NCBI GenBank assembly: GCA_019775845.1
Contig: JADQAV010000003.1
Location: 310,001 to 374,000 of the forward strand
Length of the DNA: 64,000 bases
Source of the DNA: Myrmaecium sp. VS I D KN 1
Taxonomy: Eukaryota; Ascomycota; Dothideomycetes; Valsariales; Valsariaceae
Direction: 5' to 3'
The first letter of the stretch is position 1. Each line of letters starts with the position of its first letter. The notes beneath the pieces are model-generated. The model ran no database searches and was not told where the DNA came from. It saw only the letters and a list, made by a program, of their open reading frames with translations. The position numbers and the translations under genes were made by a program. This document shows positions 49,309-59,475 of this stretch, in pieces.

Positions 49309-50763
49309 ATGGACCACCACCACGATCCCCGATACGGCCAGCAAACTCTCTCCTCCTCCACCGAGCCACAGCAAGACAACCGGTTTTCCTGGCAGCTCCC
49401 CGTGGACGATCCCCTCCAGGCGCCGGACGGCCGCGCAACCGCATCGCCAACCGATCCGCCGCCGGATGATCCGTCATTTGGGAGTCGAGCGCAGGCTGAC
49501 TTGTACGCGGCGCATCAACCTGCTTCTGCGACTTCGAATACGAACTATGCCTACGCCTATGCGCAGGCGCAGCCGCAGCCGCAGCAGCAGCAACACCATG
49601 CCGCGACGCAGTATCAAGCGTACTATCGGGCTCTCCAACAGCAGCAGCAATTGCAACAACAACAGCAGCAGCAGCAGCACCACCAACCACCACATCAACC
49701 CACATACTATCATCAACCGCAACAACCCACCTCGGCGCCCGCCATCTCTCCGATCCAGCAACATCCTCAACGACACGAGACCACTCCCGCAGGATATCCA
49801 TCCGAGAAATCGAGCACGCCCTACAACCTCCCCGAACCCACCGAGCCGCACCCATCCACCTTCATCCCCCAGCCGCCCCCTGCCGCCGACTCGATCACAA
49901 CCTCCCAAACCGCCCAACCTCATCCATCCACCACCACCAACGCCGCCCACCAGATCCAGAACCAAATCCCCGCCTCCCCCCCACCACCTCTCAGCCCCGG
50001 TCCCATCCCCCTAAAAACCGAACGAGAAGAAGCAGAAGATCCGCACCACCGCCACACCTCCCCAACCAACCAAAACCAGCCCTACGTCCCCCACGCCAAC
50101 ACCCTCCCGGCTCCCACCACCACAGGCCACACCACCCTCTACTCCCCCGACCAGCCTCCCCTCGCCCCCCACCTCCCCGGCCAAATCCCGCACCCCAACA
50201 TGTCCACACCCTCCAACCCAAACACAAACACAACAAACACCTGGCAACACCCCCTCTACGCCCACCCCTGCACCCGCACCTGCCTCACCGGGCTCCTCTG
50301 CCCCTGCACCCTCTACAGCCGGACCAACCACCGGCTCACCCAACGCGCCCACCGGCGCGACCCGACGGACCTGCTCGCCCACCGACCCTGGCTCAACGCG
50401 TCCTGCGCCCTCTTCGCCCTCTCCTGCGGCCTCTGCGGCCTCCTCCCGCTGCTGCATCGTTGGCGGATTCGGCATGCGTATGGGATTGGGGGTGGGAGCG
50501 GTGGGAGCGGTGGGGCTGGGACTGGTGGATTTGGCGCCAGGGATGTCGTGGCTGATGCGGCGCATCTGCTGTGCTGTTGTCCGTGTACGTGCTGCTGTGC
50601 GCTCGTGCAGCAGGAGAGGGAGGTTGTGTGGAGGGAGGAGAGGGGGAGGCGGTTTGCGGGACCGGCTGCGGCGGCGGCGGTTGCGGTTGTGCCAGTCGAT
50701 GTGGAGGGGTATGCGGCGGGGAGGGAGGCGGGTGGGATGAGGTATGTGCCGCCGCGGGGATGA
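49309..50763 (+). CDS. PLAC8 (cysteine-rich) family protein with long Q/P-rich N-terminal extension
   Basis: This is a single exon of 484 residues. Residues 1-305 are low complexity: a Gln run at about 92-125 (two QQQQ-rich blocks), then Pro/Thr/Ser-rich sequence. The PLAC8 domain covers about 310-440: CTRTCLTGLLCPCTLYSRT, a hydrophobic segment (CALFALSCGLCGLLPLL), RWRIRHAYGI, then AHLLCCCPCTCCCALVQQEREV. The CCxxxxCPCC-like cluster and the ALVQQ-RE motif are typical. Family members (plant FCR/PCR, fungal homologues) are small membrane proteins linked to metal handling or cell size; their mechanism is debated, so I assign no function. A Gly/Ser-rich insertion (about 395-410) interrupts the domain. 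The ATG sits in an ACCACCATGG context, and no upstream in-frame extension looks conserved. Confidence 0.82.
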   Translation: MDHHHDPRYGQQTLSSSTEPQQDNRFSWQLPVDDPLQAPDGRATASPTDPPPDDPSFGSRAQADLYAAHQPASATSNTNYAYAYAQAQPQPQQQQHHAATQYQAYYRALQQQQQLQQQQQQQQHHQPPHQPTYYHQPQQPTSAPAISPIQQHPQRHETTPAGYPSEKSSTPYNLPEPTEPHPSTFIPQPPPAADSITTSQTAQPHPSTTTNAAHQIQNQIPASPPPPLSPGPIPLKTEREEAEDPHHRHTSPTNQNQPYVPHANTLPAPTTTGHTTLYSPDQPPLAPHLPGQIPHPNMSTPSNPNTNTTNTWQHPLYAHPCTRTCLTGLLCPCTLYSRTNHRLTQRAHRRDPTDLLAHRPWLNASCALFALSCGLCGLLPLLHRWRIRHAYGIGGGSGGSGGAGTGGFGARDVVADAAHLLCCCPCTCCCALVQQEREVVWREERGRRFAGPAAAAAVAVVPVDVEGYAAGREAGGMRYVPPRG

Positions 50764-50856
50764 GGGGAGAAAGGGGGGAAAGGGGAGGGGAGGGAGGGGG
50801 AAGGGGAATGAGGGAAGGGGGATAGGGATGGGGGATAGGGATGGGGGATAGGGAAG
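50763..50856 (+). repeat. G-run block with three 13-nt repeats
   Basis: More than a dozen runs of three or more G occur within about 95 nt, just 3' of the PLAC8-family stop codon. From 50817 the unit GGGGGATAGGGAT repeats three times (last copy imperfect). The G strand is the mRNA-like strand, so an RNA or DNA G-quadruplex is possible. Confidence 0.8.
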
Positions 50857-51834
50857 GATGGGACTTCGTTTCTACGCTGGCAGGAATCCAACGCAACGGG
50901 ACAGGAGCTCTGGAGTGTGGAGGGTGAGGTCGTAAGGTGGACGAGGGACTGTGAGAGTGATGAGAAATGATGCGAAGCAAAGTGATGCGAACTGATACCC
51001 ACCAGGCATGACGAAGAAGGAATATGGTGCTGATAAACTCCTTCAGTGGGTTAGTGCAATGGTAGTGTAAATATGTTAGATACCGTCTCGCCGTCGTTGG
51101 CTCATCTGATGATGTGCAGTCAAGCAATTATGGCAATGTATTAATGTAGAAGAGGAGGCCAACATGCAGCGCACACGCGCCGTGTATAAGTATATATAGT
51201 ATATAGTATACTTAGCAGTCGATACTAGCCCGTCTCCTCAATCGCTCTCCTTCATTTCCCTGTATCCCCCACAACCACCACCGGACTGTAAAGACCAAGA
51301 CGCGATACCAAGGGAACGTCGTGAACATAAGTAGAGAAAAACCAAGGACTAGAGATTACTTTACGAACCAAAAAAGCCCCAATATCCGCATCAGCAATGC
51401 AAGACGATGTCTCCCCTGAAAACAAAAACGGAACAAGACATATAATTTCCCAACCCCCAAACAAACTCATAATGATATGACAGCACAGCAAGAAGGAATG
51501 TGTATGATGATGATGATGCAAGAACGCTAGACCATGGAGAGGGAGTGGAACGGATACCCAAGATGCAAGATGCAAAATGCAAAAAAGCGAGGCAAAATCA
51601 ACGCTGGATCGGTATGGACAAAAGGAGTGACCAGAGGGGGTATCTCATGCAGGGATCAAAGGAATGAGGAGGGGGAGAAGGAAAAAACAACAACATGATG
51701 ATGGAACTCCAGAACCCAATGCAAGTGTGTGTATGCAACGCTAGAAAGGAGTGGCAAAGGGAAAGGCGCCCAAGCAAATTCGACAGTGTGTGTGCATGTG
51801 TGTATCCATCTCCTCGGTCTCGCATGCCCCGAGC
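50764..51834. other. convergent spacer PLAC8 gene / GPI-protein gene
   Basis: A G-rich block directly follows the PLAC8 stop codon (listed separately). Bases 51180-51215 are TATA-rich. The rest is probably the 3' UTR of both genes. No gene was recognised. Confidence 0.5.
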
Positions 51835-53268
51835 TCACAGGAAGAAGGCGACACCCGCAGCGGCACCGGCAAGGGCGGCGGCCTGCACGCGGTTCACGGC
51901 AGCCGCGCCCGTCTGCAACGATGGGCTTCCAGCCGTGGTCGTGACACCGCTGGCGCCCGCGCTCTCCGCAGCCGTGGCGCTGGCCTGCACATACGCGAAG
52001 CTGGTGATCGTGCTCCTCGTCCCATCGGGCAATGTCGTGGTCATCAGAACCAAACTGCTGATGCCCGAGTCAGAACCAGGGGTGTAGGTCGTCACGAAGG
52101 TGGAGCCAGCGGAGTTGGTCGTGGTGATCTTCTGGCCCTTGGTCGGGGAGTGCGAAGCGGCAACAGTGGTCTCGACGGTCTGGCCGGCGGAGTTGGTGGT
52201 AGTTTCGACCACACCAGCGGCGGTGGAAGTAGTGGTGATGGTGCTGCCTTGGCTGTCGGTGGTTGTCACCGGGACCGCGACAGAAACCGTCGGAGAGACG
52301 AGAGCGGAGGTCGTGATTTCGGTGGTGTGACCTGCAGAGTCGGTGGTGTAGACGGTGACAGGAACAACGATGGCATTGTCGGAAGAAGAGGTCACCGTTT
52401 TGGTGGATGCAGCGGTAGTGGTGGTGACTGCGGTGGTGGAGTCGACAGAAGTAGCTGAAGTTTGCGAGGTCTGGGGGCTCTGGGAAGTCTCGGACGTCTG
52501 TGACGTCTGCGTGGTTTGAGTCGTCGGCGATGTCTGCGAGGTCTCGGCGGTAGTGGTAGTCTCAGCCACAGTGGTGGTGCTCGTCGCAGACGGAGAGACG
52601 CTGTTATCGGTGGCAGAGGTTGAGGCTATGCGGGTGGTAGTGTCAGCGGAGGTTACGGTCGTGACGGGGACGGACGTAGTGCGAGAGGAGGCGGAGGATG
52701 AGGCCGCAGAGGACGCAGAGGACGCAGAGGAAGCAGAGGAAGCAGAGGACGCAGAAGACGCAGAGGTTGCAGAGGTCGCGGACGATTGAGAGGACGAAGG
52801 GGAGGACGTTGGGGAAGTTGAAGAGGCCGAAGAGGACAGGGAAGTTGGGGAGGTGGTCGTACTCTCAGGCTGCGTGACGGTTGTCGTCGGACGAGCAGTA
52901 GTAGTCTCGGTGGACGCCTCGGACGTCGACTCAGCAGAGGTGGTGTTGTTGGTAGTGTCTTGACGCTGGTTGAGTTCCTCGCGCTTCTTCAGATCCAACT
53001 TCGCAGCCTCGAGGAGCTTGCTTGCGAGGGAGGGGTTCTCATTGTGGACACGCTCGACGGCGGTGCGGTCGTGCTCGTAGACTCCGTCCTTGAACTTGGG
53101 GTGCAAGGTGTTGTGCAAGGCAGCGTGAAGAGACTCGGAGGGGATGGAGTCGAGGATGTCGAGGAACTTTTCCTCCAGGCCATTCTTGCTGGGCTCGGGT
53201 TGCTCTTGGGCCAGCACCGTTGCCGCGAGGGGCAGCACGCAGAAGAGGACTGTCTTGAAGGATCGCAT
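51835..53268 (-). CDS. secreted Ser/Thr-rich protein, probably GPI-anchored
   Basis: This is a single exon of 477 residues. A signal peptide is clear at 1-20 (MRSFKTVLFCVLPLAATVLA, cleavage before QEQ). Residues 21-105 form a charged, mostly helical-looking region (EEKFLDILDSIPSESLHAAL...). From about 115 to 440 the protein is almost entirely Ser, Thr, Ala and Val, with short repeats (ASS units at about 175-195; TSQ units at about 250-275; TTTDSQGST and TTNSAGQT-type units later). It ends in a hydrophobic tail (AAALAGAAAGVAFFL) after small residues, as expected for a GPI anchor signal. This is the layout of heavily O-mannosylated cell-wall or plasma-membrane proteins of fungi. I do not recognise the N-terminal region. 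The frame is open 19 codons upstream, but Met at 53268 starts the signal peptide. Confidence 0.85.
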   Translation of the reverse strand: MRSFKTVLFCVLPLAATVLAQEQPEPSKNGLEEKFLDILDSIPSESLHAALHNTLHPKFKDGVYEHDRTAVERVHNENPSLASKLLEAAKLDLKKREELNQRQDTTNNTTSAESTSEASTETTTARPTTTVTQPESTTTSPTSLSSSASSTSPTSSPSSSQSSATSATSASSASSASSASSASSASSAASSSASSRTTSVPVTTVTSADTTTRIASTSATDNSVSPSATSTTTVAETTTTAETSQTSPTTQTTQTSQTSETSQSPQTSQTSATSVDSTTAVTTTTAASTKTVTSSSDNAIVVPVTVYTTDSAGHTTEITTSALVSPTVSVAVPVTTTDSQGSTITTTSTAAGVVETTTNSAGQTVETTVAASHSPTKGQKITTTNSAGSTFVTTYTPGSDSGISSLVLMTTTLPDGTRSTITSFAYVQASATAAESAGASGVTTTAGSPSLQTGAAAVNRVQAAALAGAAAGVAFFL

Positions 53269-56200
53269 CGTGATCGTCCAAGGATTGGATGTTCGGCGAG
53301 TGGGTCTTGGAAGTTCGCCGATCAATTGAGAAGGATAGTGGAGGCGAAGATGAATATGTAGCTCTGGAGAACGATGTCACGGAAGGGTAAGCATAGTGCT
53401 GCGACGGGGAGACTCGAAAGAAAGCGAGGGTAGCAGATTTGTTGAGGAAGGAACGGTCAAGCAGGCGGGAGGTGGACGAGAGGAGTTGATACTCACAAGG
53501 CGTGGCTGAATCGCCGCCGCAAGCCGCTTCGCTTGGATGGGCGGGATGGCAAGGATGGTACGGGGGGAGTGGGCCGGAAGGTTCGCACGTTAGAACGATT
53601 GTGGAAGGTCGGTCGTGGCGCCAATCAGCAGGTCGTCGTCGTCGCCGCCGAGGAGAATTGGCTCCGTCAAACGAAGGTCGAGGTTGAATGGGTGCGCAGT
53701 GATGGTTATACAGCAACGAGGTTGGGTTGGAGGAGTGAACGAAGGAAGGAAGTGAAGAAGAGGAAGAGATGTGAGAGTGAGGGGGAACGGAAAAGGGAGG
53801 CGGAGGAGAAAAAGAAGGGCGGAGAAGGAAGTGCAGGTGGGTTGGCCAGGTGGACTGTCGTTGCGTACGACGACTATTTACTATTTACTGAACTCACCTA
53901 CTCCTCCCTCCCGATCTCCAGCCAAGCGGGCGACCTTGCAGACGATGATGATTGATCGATTGATTGATTGACGATGATGATGATGACGATGATGCCGCTG
54001 CCGATGGGAAAAGCCATGGCTGGCTGTCTCACACTGGCGCGGGCGCTGACTGGCACTGACACTGGCGTGGACATGGGGAGCACGGGCAGCACGGGCATGG
54101 GATGGGCGCGGGCATGAAGCATGAGCTCGGATTGCTTATGATGATTGGGGCTTGCACTTCGAGACAGCGATTGGCACGGGCAATGATCAATGGCAAGCAT
54201 ACGGGAAACCGGACAAAAACCAGCTCACCACCTGCTGACTGCCATGGAAGGACGAGGACTGGAAAAAGATACAAAGTCGTCGTCAACCAGCGGACGGAGT
54301 CCGGCTGAAGCGGGGGAATACGAGGCGTTGTGAACCTCCCGTGGCCAGGCACCTATCCTCCATCCTTCATCCACGTAACCAATGGGCGAGCAGCAGAGGT
54401 CCAATTAGCGGCACTATCACCCACCTCAACGACCGGGCCACCGGGCCAGTTTACGAACCCAAAGGCCAACGGCACGGCATTGGCAATTGGCAATTCAGGT
54501 TGGCATTTTGGCATGGCATGTAGCCTGATTTTGCTCAACGACTACCTATAATTAGTAGCAAGCTACCTTGCTACGCACCACACTCCCTACCTTGATGACT
54601 CAGTACCTTTAACCCCTTCGCGTTAGTTGTACACGCACGCCTGATTGTCAGCCAATCCAACGTCGCGAACGCACAATAACAATCCACCGTGCTGTACCTA
54701 AACCATAACTCCCGGAACCTGCCTACGGCGGAAGACATCTCGCCGCCCTAATATCCGCCCAGCTTTCCGCCCGCCGCTCCGTCGGATAGCGCCCCGCCGT
54801 TCCTCCGCCAGACTCCCAGCGGGGCGCGGTTTCCCGCCCGGGGGAAATAATAGAAAGGAACAACCTAAACAAACCACATGAAAGTGGGGTATAAACCACG
54901 AGGAAAGGCTTTCTTTCTCTTCCGCTCTTCCCCTCTTTCTGATTTCTCCCCACGCCCGCCACCTTCTCAGTGGCGGGGAAGGAAAGTAAAAGCAACTAGG
55001 TCCAGAATAGGCGCGATCCTGCGAATTCGGGTCCCGCTTCACCTCCTTCTCTCTCTTTCAGAGGAACTTGTACGTAGAAGTAGACAAGCGGCGTGTCTCT
55101 AGGGGGGCGGCGGACTTCAGTGGAAATTCTGGTAGAGCAACTACGTTGCGGAGTTCGAACTCCTTGTAACGAAGGTATACGGTGGATTTGGATAAGGAGC
55201 TTCCGGTGTGTGGTGTACTTACACATGTTGCACAGGAGGGAGGAGGGGGTCTATTCTTACCTGCTAAAAATAGAACAAGGACGTGCTGTGTACGGAGCAT
55301 ATGTATGGAAAGTTCTGTATGATGAGAGGTCGTGCGCGGGCAAAACTTTCATATCTATCGCCCTAATCATTTCACGGGGTCATTGATCGTTTGATGGCCA
55401 TACCAAAGAAGGGGACCGTGTTTCGGGAGAGGGTGAGGCTGGTGGACGAGAAGATAATTTAATAAAGCTGAGGGAGTATATATATGAGTGATGAGATTCT
55501 GGCTGCCTCCCCTTTCGAACCACTATACGTGAGAAGGTGAAGAATACTCAATAAGTTCGCCCGACTGGCTCGCTAGCTAGCTATCTACATGCAAGCAAGC
55601 AAGACCTAAACCAAGCCGAACGACCTTTCTTCACAGACGATGGGCGACGGCCGTGCATCACGCCGCAGGGTACTCTGTATGAGTCGACCGCCTATTTCCT
55701 CCTCCAAGCACGCCGTCACCTAAGGAAAGATGGGATATTTTCGACGCAGTGAAAACACCTCGTACGTTCATGGCGTTTAGATCCACCTAATCCAACCCAA
55801 CCCAGCCCGTCCCCAGCAGCAAAAACGGAAACGGCGACTAGGGAGTAGGAGTACACGGCGAGCATACGTCCCGATCAACCCAATCCCACACTCAACAAGC
55901 TTTCTCTCTGAAGCACGGAGCATGTAAAACCAACAAAGACACACCATCAGCCTAGGCAGGAGAAGAGGCAAGAAAGAGGGAGAAGATGAACGAGGAAGAG
56001 CAAAAAAAAGTAGTCCTTCCATTTCATTGACATCTTCTAGAAGGAGAGAAGAAGAGAAAGCGCGCTATGGAAAAGAAAGGAGGAAAAAGGGTAAGCGAAG
56101 GGGTAGATAAAAGGAAGCAAGAGAAAGAGAGAGAGAAAATAAAACAAAGCGTTGCAAGGGACGAAGATAAGACGTTCCCCCAGGATGAAGGGAAGAAGAA

Positions 56201-56547
56201 AAAAACAAAAACCGAGAAAGTAAAGCGGAAAATAAAGAGCAAACTCCGTCCTCCCCCTTCTTTTTGATTCCCTCCCATTCCTTCCTTCCTACCCAATTTG
56301 CCAGTCCCCTCCAACCGGAAAAAATCCCATCATACACGTAAGAGCGTGATTAATGCGTGACGATCCAAAGCTTCTATCTTCCCTCGCTAGACTTCCTCCC
56401 CTTAGTCATAGCCCATCCCATCGCGTGCTGTTCCTGTTCAGTTTCTTGAGCAAACGTACAATTTCAACCACAAACGCCTGCTGCAAGAGGTGAAGCAACA
56501 TGGGAGAGATGTCAAAAACTGAGATATTAAGAGTGACCAGATGCGGC
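53269..56547. other. 3.3-kb spacer between GPI-protein and RhoGAP genes
   Basis: The left part is the promoter of the GPI-protein gene, with a GAT/TGAT microsatellite zone at 53943-53994. The centre has short frames only. The right part (55940-56250) is almost pure purine on the + strand and lies 3' of the RhoGAP gene, so its transcript would be pyrimidine-rich. No gene is supported. Confidence 0.5.
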
Positions 56548-59475
56548 TTAGACATCCAACAATGATCCCCGATACTTTGGTGGGGGTGGTGGCTGTTGCT
56601 GTTGCTGCGGCTGCGGTTGCTGCTGTGGCAGCGAAGACGGCAATGAGTCCTGCTGCGCCGGCTCTTTCTCAATGGTCTGTGATGGTTGCTGCTCGTGAGG
56701 AGATGGAAGCTGTTCCTGGGGAGGCGATCGTTCAGCCTGTTGGATTTGCTGCTGCGGTTGTGGTTGCGCCGGAGGAGGCAAGTGGAAAGATTGCTGCCGT
56801 TGAACAGGTGCGGGCTCGGCTAATGGCGTGGCATAAGGTGTTCCATACGTGTGTTCTGCCTCAGCCTGTGGCTCCTCTTTGATACCCTCGGGTGGGATTT
56901 TGTTGCTTTCAGGGACATAAGGTTGAGGGAAATAACCCGGGTAGGGTGCACCCTCAGCACGTGGCGTACTTGGCTGGGAGCGCGCAAGCTCGACACTTCT
57001 ACCGCGAACGTGTTCCACGGCCGCTGGTAGGCTGTGGACACTGGTTTCTTGTCTGGTCGCAGGCGGGCTCTTGGCCCTGTCATGCCTTTCCTTCTGTTCG
57101 TTGATCTTTCGTTGAATCCAAGCCATAGGACCTCGCTTTTCCGGGTCTTTACTGAGGGTGCCTTCGCCAAGCGCAAGCGGCATCGAAACTTCAGAACCGC
57201 TGCCCCAAGCTACGCTGGATGCGCTAGGATTATACTGTTCCATGCTTCTACGGCCACGGCCGCCAGACGAACTGGCCACAGACTCACCACCATAGCCAGA
57301 AGCGCTGAGGTTGGATTCGCTCTGGTCAGGAGTCGTGACAGCAGCCTTGTCATATTTGGTCATGTCACCGCTATGCCGTTGGCGATGGCCGGACAGCCGC
57401 CACCGTCTTTTAGTTTCTTTTTCCTTTTCCTCCGCTAGAACAGATGGGTCTTCGCCAGGTTCGGCCTCGGAGTATTCAACATCACTCTGCGAACGGTAGG
57501 AAGCGGACGGAGACATGGTCGGCTTGAGGCTGGTTCCGATAGTGTGGGACCTTGCATGCGCATCGTTCAGTGGGTTCTCCGATGGGTCTTTGTGGAGCGG
57601 AGGGGACAAAGGAACATCCTGTAGGCCCATCATTCCTGTGAGGGATTGAGTGGAGCTGTGAGCGCTTACATTGCTCAAATTCGCATTGTCAGGCACGCGA
57701 CGCTTCTGCAGCTTATTTGGGCGGCGTGTCTCCTTCCTTTCGGTATCGGAGGTAGGAGGAGTCCTTGCGAACATGCTAGAGAAAGAACGCGACTTCTCCG
57801 CACCATGTTCCGAGGTCGTATGTTCAGGGGTAGTAGGCGAGCCTGCTTGATCCGCCCTCTGCCTTGGAAGAACATCTTGCGGTGGTGGCTTAAGACTTGA
57901 TTGAGACACCTGGCTGCGGGTTACCTTGTTATCCGAAGCGAGCGGAGCAGTGATCGTATCTTCGCTTGACGGGGGGCTGACGACCGCCGACACCGGGACG
58001 GGACCAGGCCGCTGGGCCTCCTGAATCGTCCGCGGCGGATGCGCTGCAGCCCCAGCAGCTGTAGGGGTAGGTGGATCACGTTCCTTGGGGAACCGCGATG
58101 GCCCTATAGCCGGAGACCGTTTTGAGGGCAGAGTATTGCTCCGATGCATACCTCCGCTGAACGAACCGGACACCGGGCTAGCACCCACTCCTGAGTTCGC
58201 AGACTGTCGAGATGAAACAGAAACATTCCTCCGGACGCCACCAAATTTACGAAGACTCTCAGCTCCTGCGCTAGCATTCGAGGCTGACCGTCCAAGGCCA
58301 GTAATTGTGCGTGTAGGTGTTCTCGCCTGAGGGGTGGGCGGCCCGCTCTCTACCTCCTGTACGGTTTTCTCATCGGCAGCTGTGCCCTGCATTCCGATGA
58401 GGAAGTGATCTTGCTTTTCGATCAAGAAAATTAGCACGTCCTGGCTGAGACGGTATTCCTTCGGCGCCATATCATGCTGGGGATGTGAGAGAATGCCAGG
58501 CTGGAAAATAGCCGCCAAGTTGGGAGTCGTCATCTTATTGAGGTCGGACTTCGAAGCGAAAACCGCGAGAAGGTCCAGGATGTAAAGGAGCAGCTGTCGA
58601 TTCAGAGGCGGCAGCTCCGTGATGAGATGCTGGTATGTCCTAATGGCACGTTCCACATCGAACTCTCCATGCGATTCTTCTTGGCCATCGATATGGCCAA
58701 CAGCTTGTGCCTGATGGCCGCGTAGCGGTTCTCGGAAGCGTTCGTAGAATTCCAGTGGTATTATAGGTTCTGGCAGCTGGTTGAAGTAGCGACGAAGAAT
58801 ATTGGCCGCATCGTGAACCGTGTACCCCGACCAGTCCAGTCCTTTACCGTAGCGATCCGGTGAGTTGAATGCATTTCGTAGTTCCTTGATGCGCTTTTCC
58901 GAGCCGCTGAGACGAAAGATACCTTCGATTTCGACAGCTGCACAAGCGATATTAGAGCAATGCCTTCACCGCACTGGCAACTAAAATCACATACCCTTCT
59001 CCTTAAGGAATACACCACATTTCGCGACAACTATCGGCACGTAGCCGTAGATGTAGCTTTCGCCTTGTTCATTGTATAGGGATATTGCCACGTTGGCGTA
59101 ACGGATGCTGGTCTGTAAAGGTACTCCAAAGATACCTTGTTCTTCAGGCTCTATTGTTCGTGGTACCGTTAGCTCACTGATCGTTTCCCGCACACATGGA
59201 ATCTGGGCCATAGCGAGACCCTGTTAGGAGGGACAGTCCTCCCGCGCGAATGTGCAGCTACGTGGTGTATATGCTAGAGTACGACAAAGAATGCCAAAGT
59301 TACCTTTCTCTTCCTCCTTCTTCTTATCACCCCGCTTGAATTGTCTCCACCAGGATGCAAGATCGCGTTTTGTCGAGACAACTTCGGACTGTGACGGCAT
59401 CGGAGCCGGCTGCGGTCCTGCGTTATTGGGACGCGGCGTTGGGGCCGCAACATGATTCCCGTGGCCGTTGGTCAT
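56548..59475 (-). CDS. RhoGAP protein, Sac7/Bag7 type
   Basis: Exons 59475-59304, 59150-58995 and 58937-56548 give 905 residues. After a short N-terminus (DLASWWRQFKRGDKKKEEEK), the RhoGAP domain covers about 60-285: GIFGVPLQTSIRYANVAIS, YGYVPIVVAKCGVFLKEKG, the arginine-finger motif EGIFRLSGS (Arg118), YTVHDAANILRRYFNQLPEPI, and NRQLLLYILDLLAVFA...MTTPNLAAIFQPGIL. This arrangement matches yeast Sac7, which stimulates GTP hydrolysis by Rho1 and so limits cell-wall integrity and actin signalling. The 600-residue tail is disordered, Ser/Pro-rich and ends in Gln/Pro runs and YRGSLLDV. Intron 1 was placed at 59151-59303: the nearer AG at about 59212 would break the phase, while the distal AG gives EPEEQGIFGVPL, the family sequence. 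Confidence 0.92.

Noticed and set aside
52680-52790. Tandem GCAGAGGAC-like units considered as a minisatellite or array
   Set aside because: They are codons of the Ala/Ser stalk of the GPI-type protein, already explained by the coding sequence.
55120-55170. tRNA-like words (TGGTAGAGCAAC and GAGTTCGAACTCC)
   Set aside because: A- and B-box-like elements are too close, and no cloverleaf with anticodon and acceptor stems can be drawn.
59151-59218. Alternative exon start of the RhoGAP gene at the AG near 59212 (adding GLAMAQIPCVRE...)
   Set aside because: Joins out of phase with the only good donor of exon 1; the distal acceptor at 59151 gives the family sequence in phase.
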